Positions 23,631 to 36,174 are shown, counted from the first letter of the stretch. The stretch: DNA of 64,000 nucleotides from Spinacia oleracea (GCF_020520425.1 NC_079491.1:5753143-5817142), one strand, 5' to 3'. The notes: generated by a model not told the origin, from the letters alone. Made by a program: numbers and translations.

Positions 23631-24910
23631 ACCTCAAATTTCTTGATTGAATATCAAGAAATTCAACTAGCTAGTTGGCTTTGGAATTTCTATTGTATGC
23701 ACTCTAATCAAGTTAATAAAAAGGCTAATAGTAGAGATTTTTGGTTATTGATCATATATTTTGATAACTATTACCTAAAGATGGTTGTGGTCCAGGTTGG
23801 GCCTCGGCACGAAAAGAAGTCAAGGCCGAGCCTAGGCATCAATTTTTTTTTTTGGATTGAAACGCATCACAACTCATGGTCTGGTCCAACACGCTAAATT
23901 TAGTAAAATTAGACATAGGTACGACGCCCTGATGCGTCCCTACACGAGGACACGTGGGCCTGGGCCACATTAAAAAAATTGATCCAACCCATTACAAACA
24001 GGCTTGCGCATGGGCTAGTCCCGAAGCCCTGCTCGACCCACAACTATCTTTATTGGTACTCCCTCTGTCCCCTTGACTCCCATATACTTCGTACACAAAC
24101 ATGTCCTCACAAAACACATACCACATGGCCGGACAAACTTTACCAAAACCTTAAAATAGCAAAATTTTATCAAAAAGTCTTACGCACACAAGGTGTACAA
24201 TAAATTTATTGTACACCAAGATAACTTTTACCTATTTTTTTGGAACTTTAACCTACTTTTGATTAACTTTTATATTAGTAAAAATATAGTTGATAGAAAA
24301 CATATTAAAGGTTTAAATGATTGATTTTATACATTATTAGTGATTTTAAAGAAATAAGTTTTACTAAAATGAAAAAACTTATCACTAAAAAATTAATAAC
24401 TTTTACCTATATAAGCTTAACTTTTAAGCATTTTATGTTAACTTTTACTTAGATGTACAATATTTATTGTACACCCTTTGTAAATAAGAATTTGTGAAAT
24501 TTTACATATGGGGTAATCTAAATAGGACAAAGAGTGTCTTCTCAAAAAAAAAAAAAATAGGACAAAGAGTGAGGGACACTATTAGGCAAGTAGTTAATGT
24601 TATTGCAAATTTGCAATCAATTATTTTAAGTTCTTGCGATGTTATGGACTTGTGTGGTAGTGATCTAGGCACACACCATGACACCAAAAAGTTACATTCG
24701 TATTATAAGAGCACAATTTCTACTCAGATGGAGGTGTGTCAAAATCAATTTTCTCTTATAGTATGATACTCGGCTTACTACCATCTACCAATTGCCACCT
24801 ACCAATTGATTTCAGTATGGAAGTCTGCAAGGCTTGTATTTGATCATACTCTTTCTATGGTGTGAGTATGTTTCTTCTCTAGCATGAAAAATTGAATGAA
24901 CAAAAATATT
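23631..24910. other. intergenic DNA with degraded repeat
   Basis: Positions ~23770-24060 contain GGCC/GGGCC-rich DNA of the kind found in hAT MITEs, but I could not find paired ends. The rest is AT-rich with no gene. Confidence 0.4.
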
Positions 24911-24912
24911 TA

Positions 24913-25178
24913 CTATTTTCTCTGTCCCTTAATACTCGCACCATTTTGACTTTTTGCACTATTCACATAATTTACTTTGACCCTATTTTATTTCTATTAT
25001 ATGAAAACAAATGTTAGTATATAATATATTGTTGGCTTCATCTTAATATATATTTTCAAAATATTAATATTTTTCTAAGTTTTTATAATATGTAGTTAAA
25101 GATATTGGTGGTCAAAGTTGTGCATTGAAAAACGTATCAAGCCAAAACGGTGCGAGTACTAAGGGACAGGAGAAGTAC
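24913..25178. mobile_element. Stowaway MITE (266 bp)
   Basis: The inverted ends share TCTGTCCCTTAATACTCGC / TCCTGTCCCTTAGTACTCGC and are flanked by TA (24911-24912, 25179-25180). The interior is AT-rich and non-coding. Confidence 0.75.
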
Positions 25179-25466
25179 TAGTACTTCTTCAATTCAGTCC
25201 ATACGAAGCAAAAAAAAATGGATATTTTATTTAGTTAATTGGACTGCTTCATTCCACAACTAGTCATACCACTCACCTTTAATCATGTACGTACATAAAC
25301 ACTACGTAGTAGATAATTAATTTATTTTTTTGAATGGTAAGAAGAAAAGGAAAAACAATACGATAAACACCCCCACAAGGCCACAAGGGGTGAAATATCA
25401 TATACTACAGTAGACAATACAAAGAGACAATATATACGTACATATAGTACGTAGTATATATGTTGG

Positions 25467-25871
25467 TCACATTCTGAAAGTCTTCCAATGACGAAGCCCA
25501 AACCCCCTATGCTTAGCCTTAATGAACCCATCTGCTGCATCATCAACACTCCTTATAACACCCAATTTCTCCTCATTATCCCTATTGGCGAACTTGACCG
25601 CCTTTCTTTCACCATTATTCGGCTCCACGAAATCCACGAAGCGAGCCCTAGGGTGGTGGCCGTGGTGGCGAGCCGCTTGAACCACCTCCGGCACGTGGTG
25701 TTGGGGGTGGTGGTGGTGCTCGATATGAATTACTCCATCCTCGTCCTCATAACCCGACCCGATATCGTTGTCGTAAAGACTCGGATAACGAGGGACGACG
25801 TCGTTGAGGTTGCAAATGTGGCCATGGGTTGTGTAGTAGTCACTACGATAGGGTTGTGTATGGAAGGCCAT
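25467..25871 (-). CDS. uncharacterised His-rich plant protein, 134 aa
   Basis: Single-exon frame starting MAFHTQPYRSDYYTTHGH. A His-rich centre (HIEHHHHPQHHVPEVVQAARHHGHHP) is followed by a conserved-looking C-terminus ending DGFIKAKHRGFGLRHWKTF. The frame is open 29 codons further upstream, but the MAF start is preferred because the upstream part is Cys/Asn-rich with no similarity in style, and it follows an A-rich leader. There is no signal peptide or membrane helix. I do not recognise a domain. The His cluster could bind metal, but that is speculation. The plus-strand frame at 25488-25952 is its shadow. Confidence 0.7.
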   Translation of the reverse strand: MAFHTQPYRSDYYTTHGHICNLNDVVPRYPSLYDNDIGSGYEDEDGVIHIEHHHHPQHHVPEVVQAARHHGHHPRARFVDFVEPNNGERKAVKFANRDNEEKLGVIRSVDDAADGFIKAKHRGFGLRHWKTFRM

Positions 25872-26131
25872 TTCTTCCTCTTTGTGTACGATTTTTTTAG
25901 TGTTGCAAGTATTGGATGCAAAAATAGCAAGGTTTTTGTAAGCGTGGAATAAAAGCACTTTTATTTATTTTATTCTAGGTGATAAAAGGTCCACAAAAGT
26001 TTTGCACCCAATGCCATTTTCTTTTAACCGTTAACTAGGCAAGTAGGCATCAATAATTTCAATCAAGAATATTACATACAAGAGTTAAATTGTTTAATTT
26101 TTCTTTTGCACCCAAAAAAAAACATTGCAAA

Positions 26132-26318
26132 GCTTTGTATAAGACTTGGAGTCATATAAGTTAAGCAGTGGAATCAATTAATTAAACACTAAAACTAATT
26201 AATTAAGCACGAGAACCAATTAGTTAAACAATGGAGCTAATTCAGTTAAGCAATGAAACCAATTAGTTAAACAATTAAAGTGGTCTTTTCGGTAAGACGG
26301 TCTTACACAAAAGTTGTC
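26132..26318. mobile_element. MITE with internal minisatellite, copy 1
   Basis: The left end GTATAAGACTTGGAGTC and the right end GGTAAGACGGTCTTACAC are degenerate inverted forms of 'gtgtaagaccacctt'. Between them a ~23-bp unit (TTAAGCANTGAAACCAATT) is repeated about five times. A second, inverted copy lies at ~28490-28655. Confidence 0.55.
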
Positions 26319-26868
26319 GAAACAACATAGAAGAGTTAAAGATGGTTGTCACTGTACTGAGTTGTTCTTCGTGTACGTCGAATCCACGTGCCTTGTAAAT
26401 TAAAAGGGCCCAGCCCATCCAAGCCAACTTGTTTCTTGTCTGGCTAATAATTTCAAAGGCAGTTTAGACACGACCCAAGCCCATGTACCCTCATATCTTG
26501 ATGAGTCGTGACTCGTGAGGCTTGTGCCTACATGCTAAGCGACTAGGTCTATATTACTCAATTTAGCAAACAGTCTCATATAATGGAAATGTCTTAAAGT
26601 AAACACGAAGTTCCTATTTTAACATATAAGTTTTGACCATATTATTAGACTATGTAGCTTATTATATACGGAGTGGAGTACTCTGTACTCTGTAGATAAA
26701 GAGGCGATGCTTTTGAATGCAAGACGAAAAATTAACATACTCCCCAAAAGTTTAGGTTGTTGAGGTTGATGATTCTCCAAGATAAGATCTTCTATGATCT
26801 TATGGCAAATAATGCCCATGATTTATATATTCCTCAAATCACACATTAAAACAAAAGGTACCCCTTGG

Positions 26869-27098
26869 GGCTCGTTCGGTATCACGGTCAATTTCATGTT
26901 TTTGGTTTGTTGGTTTAAAGTCATGCTTTTGATTGAATCATTAACTAAAAAATAGTCATACTTATAGTAAACATGTTTGATTTTGAAAACTAACAACAAA
27001 AAACTGGAAAGTACTTTTTGTGGTTTTCATATTTTGATTTTTAGTTTTGTAAAAAATAGAAATTAAACTGGAAATAAAAAACGATACCGAACGGAGCC
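26869..27098. mobile_element. Tourist-like MITE (230 bp)
   Basis: The ends GGCTCGTTCGGTATC and, reversed, GGCTCCGTTCGGTATCG are inverted repeats with one indel/mismatch. The interior has 'catgttttt' and 'gattttgaaaac' motifs and no coding. The flanking trinucleotide (CTT/TTG versus TTA) is unclear. Confidence 0.65.
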
Positions 27099-27234
27099 TT
27101 ATTTAACGATTCTAGCAATTGATTGCGCTAGATAAAATATAGCCGGATTAAACCCGATACTCTTACAGTTTTTTTTGTTTTTTTTTGTACAAAGATACTT
27201 TTAATGGTTACGTATTTACCTGCGTAATGTACGA

Positions 27235-27398
27235 ACCAATTACATGTTGGTTCAGTGGTGATTGAGCTGAACTTGGTAGGGAGGACCGCATGTTCAATCC
27301 CCGCATCAACAATTGGAATGGAATTGGAACCTATTCACCAAGAACTCGCCCCGTCCAAATTAACCCGAAAGATGAACCGGGTGGTAATACCAAAAAAA
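27235..27398 (+). mobile_element. tRNA-derived SINE (family B), full copy
   Basis: Box A-like GGTTCAGTGGTGATTGAGC and box B-like GTTCAATCCCC lie near the 5' end. The body carries CGAAAGATGAACCGGGTGG and the copy ends in an A-run. AATGTACGA is duplicated at 27226-27234 and 27399-27407. The copy at 11906-12006 is a truncated relative. Confidence 0.8.
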
Positions 27399-27407
27399 AA
27401 TGTACGA

Positions 27408-28074
27408 CACTACGAGAGCGACCAAGCTAACATTTTCCTTTCCAATTTTTTTTTGGGCATAAATTCGCTCAATTGTTATTAAGACAACCATGATCCGACT
27501 AGACGTGACAAATTAAAAGGAGTATGGTCTTAAAGGAAATTCTATGGAATATTTAGTGGAGCGCTAAAAGCCGAGCATTGTCACATTGTGTAGTGTCTGT
27601 CGATCATATTTCTCATTTGATCTCTCTGCCTCTCCTACATTAGTTGTTTTATTTATTTATAATTAGTGGGTTAATTGTCAATTGTTGTTCTTCAATTTGA
27701 TAGATATGTGTTTAGATTATCTGAATGTGTTAGCATTTAGAATTATGAAGGATTAATAACACTCATGGGATGCAAAGGATGGGATATCTGCATGTCAATT
27801 CAGATTTCAGACACTGAAGGAACTGATCCTGTATTCGTGCTGGTTCTGAAACTAACTGATCTGTTCCATATCAGGCAGACCTAAACAAAAGAAGAAGAAA
27901 AAAGTGGAAGCAATTTTAGACATGTACTATTTCATCAAAATGGTCTGTCTATTTGAAGTTACAAATTACAATACATTGTTTGCTAAACTATGCTACATTG
28001 TTACTTTCCGAACAACCCCCTTTTTTCGGTGGTTTAGTAGAAAGTTGCTTTCTTCTTCTACCAGTCTAAGGCTA
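27408..28074. other. kinase gene 3' flank
   Basis: Holds the likely 3' UTR of the ATN1-like kinase (its stop is at 28075-28077, minus strand). No other gene is seen. Confidence 0.4.
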
Positions 28075-31000
28075 CTAATAACATTCGTCAAAGCAAAAGA
28101 AAAAACCTCGAGGCTTGTCTTCCATCGGTGTCCTCGGTGTTTCACCAGTGCTGTCTTTTTTAGCCATCAAAGAGCTCGTGCCTGGCGATTCGGGTGGTAG
28201 GATTGAATTCTCTCGGGTTATAATCCGGTGAGGTATTGCCGGGCCTAGTGGTGCAATGATAGAGAGATAATGGAGCAGCATTTGGATTATTTGAGTGAAG
28301 TTGGGTCGGGCACTTGGGTCCACGTTCCAGCATGATGTTAGAATCAGTGCTAAATCTTCAGGGAGGTCATCTGCACTCGGCCTCACATTCTGGGAAAAAA
28401 GAATGAAAGCAAAAATTAACCAACATTTCATTATAGGCAACAATCCAACAATAGTTCACATGCAGAAAATAGTAATCCCAAATGCTTACAGAAAAGACTG
28501 CTTTATTTGCTTAACTAATTAGTTTTAGTGCTTAACCAATTGGTTTGAGTGCTTAACCAATTGGTTTTAGTGCTTAACTATTTGGTTTCATTGCTTAACT
28601 TATATGTCACCAAGGTGGTCTTTTGTGTAAGACCGCCTTATATAAAAATTTGTATTCATGGCATAAAAGACAAAAAGGGAAAGAGAAACTATGTGAAGAC
28701 ATCCGATGGCGATGATTCTTGTAACTGTGAGCCACTTTCTTATACGGAGTATACGTCTAAAAAAACTTTGGTCATCATCAATGTGCCAAAATAACCACAT
28801 GATGCTTCCCTACCACCAATCTATCATCTCCCAAAATCTCTCTTTTCGAAAGGATTTAGGTTTAAGATATTTTACCCTCTCTTGCAATTTGGACTTCACA
28901 TTTCATGATAAAATCTTGTTGGAACTTATCCGAGTTTAATTTAGTTGTAAATGGAACAAAAGACCAAAGTCATGGACTCTCTACTCTTCTCGGCTTCTCT
29001 CCAAGATTCCAACTTGACCCTGTGGAGTGCGCTAGACAGTCTGATTTCACATTTCACCTCCAACACTCATGTTTAACACTTCAAAGTTCAGAATAGGACA
29101 TGGATTTTTATTGTTTGACATTAACACTTAATTTTGGGCTAAAAGCATGCTAATTATAAATTAGCTTTCAAAGTTTAAGTTTAAAATCTGAACATGGCTT
29201 TATACTTGTGTGTTTGACACTTGTTGTGAGTCTGAGAAACATAGACTAACGGGTATAGAAAGGTAGCAAAACGAGCAAAATTTACCTTGAAAGCAGCAGC
29301 ATATGCTGCCTGTAAGTTTGACATGCCTTCAAACGGCAGCTTGTTGTGCATCAGCTCCCACAATACAATTGCAAAGCTATAAGCATCAACTTTGTGGTTG
29401 TAATGTTTCTTTTCGCCTTGCCTCAAAGTAACAGTACTGTACAACTGCCATACAAAAAAAAAAAAAACAATATTTAGACAGAAAATTATCTTAACACATA
29501 GATTTTTAAATCTTCACCTTACAAATGTGGCCTATAATTTTGGGATGAAGTATTAAGGCTCTGTTTGGTAGTACGTAAAACATTTTCCTCTATTTTCAAT
29601 TTTATATTGTTTGGTTTGCAAAGGAGTGTAAAACAATTTTCCCTAAGAGTAAAATTATATGACATGATATATAATTTTGGGACTTGGGGGGTGATATATT
29701 CTACATCAGGATTTTCTCCAAAAAATAAATAAATTAAGAGCTGTCGTAGTAGGGTACCTCGGGGGCCATCCATCGATAAGTTCCTGTTTCAGCGGTCATC
29801 ATCTCTGTTAAAGTCTCTTCTCTCGCTAAACCAAAATCTGCAAGTTTTATTGTTTTGTGATCTGCAGTCAATAGTAAATTCTCTGCAAAAAAGATAACGA
29901 GAAACTGTTATCATTAACTGAAATGATCACGAGTTATAACTGTATCTTGTCCTGAAAACCAGTCATTATTAACTCATTACTATTCAAGCCTCTAAGCAAA
30001 TAACTACCGACATTTTTCCCTCTTTGGAAGGACCACAGGTCTAGTACACCTTATTTAATCAACAATTTTAGCCAGAACATCACTTTCATTAATCTGTTTG
30101 ATATTTTTCTTTTACTAAAAATTCTGCACAAAGGAAGCACAAGCACTTGCACAAAAATATCAATTGAACTCCATGTTAATGCTAAAAGCTGCAAAATACT
30201 GTTTTCAGACTCACGAAAGTTGATCCCATTGTAATGCCCGGATGGCTTTTCATAAAGGTCGCAAGTTGCAATCATTTTCGTTTTGTAAAAACTTTTATTA
30301 GAAGACTTTCGCAAAAAAAAAAAATTAGAAATTACGAGGTCAAGGAAAACACAATACCTGTAAGCTCATACAAGAAACTGTAATTAATCTAACCAAGTCC
30401 TATAACAGAAAGAGAAACAGAAATCGGAAGTGGAAGTGGAAGCACTTGTTGTTTTATGGCTTATGGAACCCATGTCCTCACCCTTTTTTTACCATGCACG
30501 GGTTCACCTCAACTAAATTCCAAATACACCCAGAAATTCAGACATGTAGAAGAATAGTCTCACTAAATTAGCCAAGTATTATAACCAATTTGCATTGCTG
30601 CAGACTGTGACTAAAGGCACAACGGTTCAGAATAGCACAAAGAAAGACACACTTGAGTGGTACGTGCAAGTTCAGCTCTTCTCACATGCCTGCAAACTCT
30701 CAGAAAATATGAACAATATACAAAAGTCCCACAGTACGATAAAATCTACCAACCAGAGAATGTACAACTGTTTTTACCTAGCTAGCCAATACACTGATAC
30801 CAAAACTAAGTGACAGATAAAATTTGGTGGCAAACTGATCACTAAGAGTTTTTTTTTGGTGCAAACGAGCCACAAGGGCGGGGATGAGAATCGATCCCAG
30901 GATCACCTGGAACCGAGATGGAAGCTCTAACCAACTGAGCTATCCCTCACTCTCGATCACTAAGAGTTATGAGACTAAATCATTTTGTACGTTGTGTGGT

Positions 31001-32612
31001 TTGGACTTAGTTGTCACTCTTTCTGTTTCACGCCGTACCATATAAATGGCAAAATGCTTGACATGATAACATTTTGATGATTTGCGGTATATATATTATA
31101 GCTGGTCACCAGCTCTGAATAAATGCCTAAATGCATCACTGCCACCTGTTGATGATTACAAGGCCGATGGTCCACATTAGACCTGTTCGACGGGCCAGGT
31201 TAGGGCCGGGCCGGGCTAATCATCAGAGCCATAAGATTTCATTGCTATTTACTACATAGTACAATAGATGACCATATGGACTAAACAGAAATGTGGCTTT
31301 AAGTTCAGACGATACCTGGTTTTAAATCCCGGTGTATGATCCCATGAGCATGTAGGCATTCCATGGCACGAGCAATATCCAGTGCAAACCCTATAGCAAC
31401 TCGTCTATCCAAACATTTCGGCCGCAAATTGAACAAGTATTTACGCAAAGTACCCCCCAACAAAAGTTCAGTTACAATGACCATAACCGGTTCTTTGCAG
31501 GCACCAATAAACTGTGACCACATAAAGCTAAATTGAAGTCAATAGGCAGAACTCATCTCAAAATCATCCTTACTAAAAAATAGATAGCAAATTTTGATGA
31601 TAATAACAATGAGAGGTGTGGAATTAAAGTACCTCCACCAAGTTTTTGTGTGTAACTCTAGATAACATAGCTACTTCTCTCGCAAACCGCCCTTCTCTCT
31701 TGACAATCTCCTCTGGTGTATCTCCTCTATGAACAATCTTGATAGCAACATTGTGATTCTTGTACCTGAAGAAATCCATCCCATAAAAAAGGAAGGGAAA
31801 ACAGAACTATCTTTAACAAGTTCAATTTCATAACAATGTGTCAAATTTTGCAAGGATTATCTCTTTGAACTTCACTTATATTTCCTCAAATCAGCAAACT
31901 CATAGATACTATCATCAACTATTAATATGATGTACAGAAAACAACATTTGATTGCCTAAATTACTACACCAAACTGCAAAATCAATTCAATGTAATTCTT
32001 CTGCAAAATAACATGAGTAAAATAGTGATAAGGAAGGGAAAACAAACTATTAAAACAGACTATCTTTAGACAATGTGTCAAATTTTGCAAGGATTATGTC
32101 TTTGAACTTCACTTGCATTTCCTCAAATTAGCAAACTCATTGAAACTACCATGATGTACAAAAAATTTGAAACTACCTCAAATTATTAATATGATGTACA
32201 AAAAACATTTGATTGCCTAAATTACTTCACCAAACTGTAAAATCATTTCAATGCTAAAATATCATGAGTAAACTAGTGACAAGGAAAATTCAGATCTTAT
32301 ATATTCCATGTAACCTAGAAAGTCTCAACCACATAATCATTAGTTCATCAACCACCCCAACCGCCGCCGCCACCGTCCATAGCGTCGGTGGGGGTGATAA
32401 TAATACAATCAAAACAGTATACAATTTGATTTTTTTGCTAACTTTGATCCAAACAAGAGATAGAGAGATTTGTGAACTTACTTTCCTTCATAAACTTTAG
32501 CATGAGCTCCTTCACCAATTTTAGGTCCCACAAAGAGATGATTTGGATCAACCAACCACTTAGAATCTAAACTAAACTCATCAACTGAGTAAAACACATC
32601 TCCAGAATCCAT
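28075..32612 (-). CDS. ATN1-like RAF-type Ser/Thr protein kinase
   Basis: Six coding exons with GT/AG borders: 32482-32612, 31633-31765, 31316-31511, 29758-29882, 29286-29444, 28075-28389. They sum to 1059 nt, 352 aa, one frame. The kinase domain has an ATP loop [13 protein letters not shown] (third Gly replaced by Ala, as in the family), VAIKIV (Lys53), HRDLKPEN (148-155, catalytic Asp150), ADFGLA (Asp169) and RWMAPE (190-195), then [13 protein letters not shown]. The C-terminus, [13 protein letters not shown] and GFFFCF, matches what I recall of Arabidopsis ATN1/At3g27560 (RAF-like C subgroup), which is about the same length. All catalytic residues are present. These cytosolic kinases are linked to stress and hormone signalling, but a substrate for this one is not known to me. 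Introns contain a SINE, a truncated MITE and an internal duplication. Confidence 0.95.
28490..28655. mobile_element. MITE with internal minisatellite, copy 2
   Basis: This is an inverted relative of 26132-26318. It has four units of GTGCTTAACCAATTGGTTTT-like repeat and an end reading GGTGGTCTTTTGTGTAAGACC. It lies in the last intron of the kinase gene. Confidence 0.55.
29555..29660 (+). mobile_element. truncated Tourist-like MITE in a kinase intron
   Basis: GGCTCTGTTTGGTAGTACG followed by the 'aaaacattttc...tttgcaaagg' body matches the first ~105 bp of the MITE at 5630-5879. The right end is missing. Confidence 0.6.
30851..30954 (-). mobile_element. tRNA-derived SINE (family A), copy 2
   Basis: 104 bp with box A (TAGCTCAGTTGGTTAGAGC) and box B (GGGATCGATTC) on the minus strand, ending GCACC plus an A-run. 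The 14-bp GATCACTAAGAGTT is perfectly duplicated at 30837-30850 and 30955-30968. It lies in intron 3 of the kinase gene. Confidence 0.9.
31790..32286 (-). repeat. tandem duplication in kinase intron 1
   Basis: 31790-32030 and 32031-32286 are diverged copies of ~241-256 bp. Shared blocks are AGGAAGGGAAAACA, CAATGTGTCAAATTTTGCAA, TTGATTGCCTAAATTACT and ACATGAGTAAA(A/C)TAGTGA. Confidence 0.85.
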
Positions 32613-32999
32613 TTCCCCCACAATAAGAATCAAACTAATCACTCAGCTAAAAAACCCAGAATTCTGCTCATCAACCCAAAAAAAATCTCACTTCAAATCA
32701 ACAAAATCAACAACAAAATACAAAATGATCAATCAATAAGAATGACAACAATCATAAAAAAAAAACATTTGCTTTGACAAAAACAGAATCCCAGCTTGCT
32801 GCTGCTGCTGTTGCTGCTTCTACTGCTACTTTGGTGGCAGCTTCCCAATAATACCAAATTCAAAACCCACATCTCAAATTACAAGATATGGATAGCAGAA
32901 GAAGCTATAAAGCGCAAACCCCAAGAAAAATTTATTGTAATTCGAGCCCCAATTGTCAAAAACCCCCCAATTTGGGGGACATAACAAGGAGAGAGAAGA

Positions 33000-33885
33000 A
33001 CCAATCAAACAAAGTTCAATCAAAACAAAAAAAGATTGGATTTTTTTAAGAACTCAGCCCCAAAAAAACAGTGTAATAAGCTAAATAATTAAGCTAGATA
33101 ATGAAGTACTCCGTATATAATGAGTAGTGATTATAATAGGTAGAAAGATGATTATAAAAAAAAAATCAAAGTTCAAAGGGTTGTACGTGATGTTAACAGA
33201 ACCTTACTCACGGATCTAAGGACAGAATCATGGGAAAAAGAGAGGTTTTTGAGTGGATTAAATTAAAGAAATAGTAAAAAAAGAAAAAGAGTGGTGAAGA
33301 ATTGAAGATGAAGGGAGGCAAAGTTGTATAAAAATAATGAAAAGTTGCACATGGAAAAGGATCTTTCCCAACATTGGGGTAGGCAACGCACACTCTATTG
33401 TGGACTTTGTTTGGACACAAACAAATGCCCCCCCCATCTTGTGTGGTCTTTGCTACTACCATGAGGCATATGTCCATGACTCTCTTGACCTTGTTGTGTA
33501 CTACAATCGTACGAAATTTGTACCATTGTTGTGTAAGGATATCATTGGGTTACTTGTGGATATCACAAGATCTTGTATGTACGTTATCTTTCTATGATAC
33601 GGTGTAGTAAAATACTGAGTTCTTATGTCCTTGTGGTTAGTAGATAACAACCATCGAACAAGATTTGTTGTTGTTATAACGGAAGAAAATAAAGATTAAA
33701 TAACGTAAATAAATAACGCATAGATTTAACGTGATTCACTAACAATGTGTTATCTACGTCCACATGCAGAGGGAAGGAAGGTTTTATTGATCTGAGGAGT
33801 ATAGATTACCGGATGCAACTAGGTTATGACCTAAATAGTTTATATAGTACTCTCTAGATAGACCCCTGCGCAACTTAGAAGGTGG
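33000..33885. other. upstream flank of the kinase gene
   Basis: The kinase promoter and leader should lie here, as the leader shows a (GCA)n run near 32795. Frames at 33208-33607 on both strands are not recognised and I do not support them as genes. Confidence 0.4.
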
Positions 33886-33887
33886 AC

Positions 33888-34146
33888 CATGGTGCACAGT
33901 GAGTATGGTGCACCTTAAGAACACTAGTATGTAATCAAAAGAACATCTTGATACGTGAAAAAGAACATGAATATATTTTTTTTTTATATTTTTAATAAAT
34001 AGTGAAAATAATATAATATTTTTTATAACAAAAAAAGTGAATTATTATAACGCATGTTCTTTTGTCGTATTGTCGTGTTCTTTTGCTTATACACATATGT
34101 TCTTTTGGTGCACCATGCTCAATGTGCACCATGGTCCATAGTCCAC
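33888..34146. mobile_element. dispersed MITE-like repeat, copy 1
   Basis: Starts GGTGGACCATGGTGCAC and ends GTGCACCATGGTCCATAGTCC, an imperfect inverted pair. The interior repeats AAAGAACAT and ATGTTCTTTT in opposite orientations. A ~75-80% similar copy lies at 48408-48651. Confidence 0.65.
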
Positions 34147-34914
34147 GGATTGAAAAGGTTAAACTCGAGCTTATTTTTGCATGATTTACTTCTTTTTTTA
34201 TATATATATACCTCGTTGTTTTAAGGAGTCGAATTGCCCATATAGGTAATTTAGTGGTGGTGGATGCTTTGGTATCAACTCACTTCAACAACAATTGTTT
34301 TTATTACTATAGAAGAACTTTTAATTTTAGAGATTTTTATCCAAAATAAAACGCATTTGAAACATAACATGTAACTTCTATAGCGATTTCAAACTATTGT
34401 AGATTGAATTCACGTGTAGAAATGATAGGTACTCATTAAGATTTTTCTAGACATTATAATAAATACATTTTAAAGTTGATTGTCTTATTATGGATTTGAG
34501 AACTCTTTCTTTCCCATGTCATTATCTAGATATAGTTAGGTTTCATTTGATGCTCCCATCTCATAAAAGCACAATAATAGTTGTGGCCATAAAAATGCAT
34601 AATTGCCTTTGTATTACTTCCATTTAGCTACACCTTTGGATGACAATGAATCAATGATTGAAAACATTAACTAGTTTTTGAGTCTTTTACGAGGTATGAG
34701 ATGTTAGTCATAAATGGATAAATAAAAATAAAGGAGTTAAATAATCAGACAAAATAAATTAAAGTAACACGAGAGGGTAGGAAAAGCAAGAAAAAATAAC
34801 GATTGGTGGACAGTGGAAAAAAAAAGAGTGAAACTAAGTTATGAGTCTTGTGACGTTAAACATGCGTGAAATTGATTATTAAACTCTTTAACAAAAATAA
34901 CTTATTCAATATAT

Positions 34915-35271
34915 CCAGTTTAGTTAAATCCATAAAAAATAGTTACGTTAAGTAAAAACAAGTCAACTTAGATAAAGTTAAGTTAAACAAGTCAACTTAA
35001 ATAAAGTCAAGTTAAAGAAGTCAATTTAAGTCCTTCAAAAAAATACAGGTCAACTTAAGTTGTTTTCTCAAAATGGTTAAAAAATATAGTTCATGTCTAC
35101 AAGAATAAGTAAATCGGGAAATGTCATTAGCAAGGAGAACATATCATTAAGCAATAATTAAGTTTGAGACTTATAATGACATGAAGTGCAAATGTTTTTA
35201 GCAAGGAGAACATATCATTAAGCAATAATTAAGATTGAAACTTATATTGACATGAAGCGCAAATGCTTTAT
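34915..35271 (+). repeat. two local tandem repeats
   Basis: 34940-35030 repeats an 'aagtcaacttaaataaagtta' unit three times or more. 35130-35200 and 35201-35271 are two 71-bp copies starting GCAAGGAGAACATATC. Both are non-coding. Confidence 0.8.
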
Positions 35272-35321
35272 TTATTTGTTTTATTTTATCTTTGTATATG
35301 TATCGAAATATATATTATAAC

Positions 35322-36174
35322 TGATCATTTGACCAAATTGGTAAAAAGAAAAGTGGATGTTGTGCGATAAATTGGTAAAAAGAAAGTGTCTCATACGATA
35401 ATTTGATAAATTTAAATCACAACGACGACAAATAAGTCACAAAAATTGTCGGAATTGAGAAAACTCAACCGCTCGAGTCGCACGCGCCTAGTATTGTCCC
35501 CCCCCTATTTTCCCTTTATTTCCCTCCCATTTAATTTCATGATTAATACTTAGGTTGACAAAAAAAAGATCCTACGGAGTAATTAGTTTTCTCCCTCTTC
35601 TCCTTCTCCTCCATTTTCTTGCTTACACGCCGTTGCTGAAGATTCGTTCATTGGAGCAGAGTTACTGAGTCGACTCAACAAAAACAAGGGAAAACCATCA
35701 TTAGTACAAGGATCTGGCGTGGTAAAGGTGAATAACCCTTCAACTAGTTTTTCTCACCCACTTCACATCTCATCCTTTTTCACTGCTTCCCATCCTCGAA
35801 TTGCTGCCAAAGGAATTGCCCCTTTCACTAGCTTTTCCCCACAATTACTTTTTTGAAACCCACAAATCCACAATGGAGGAGAAGGAGAATAGGACAATGG
35901 AAGGAAAGTGGAGAGGAGACTAGGAATGGAATTTAAAAAAAAGAAAAAATACGGTAGTTGATCATGAAATTAAATGAGAGAGAAATGAGGGAAAAAGTCG
36001 ATAAAAATGATATTATGATCGCGAATTTCACGTAGTTGAGTTTCTCAATTCCGATCAGTTTTCTGACTTATTTGTCGCCATTGTGATTTAAATTTACAAA
36101 TTGTCGCCTACGATACTTTTTTTACAATTTGTCACGTAACGCCCACTTTCTTTTACCAATTTGGTCAAATAGCC
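35322..36174. mobile_element. Mutator-like element with ~145-bp inverted ends (853 bp)
   Basis: 35322-~35472 and ~36030-36174 are inverted copies sharing TTTGACCAAATTGGTAAAA, TAAATTTAAATCACAA and GACAAATAAGTCA. The 9-bp TATTATAAC is duplicated at 35313-35321 and 36175-36183. The interior is a CT-rich leader-like segment with no transposase. Its ends differ from those of the element at 6133, so it is a second MULE family. Confidence 0.85.

Noticed and set aside
25488-25952. 154-aa plus-strand gene
   Set aside because: It is the antisense shadow of the His-rich minus-strand gene.
33650-33870. retrotransposon LTR fragment
   Set aside because: The wording around 'cgtgattcactaac...ctacgtccac' resembles LTR sequence I have seen, but there are no ends, no partner and no coding trace, so I do not call it.
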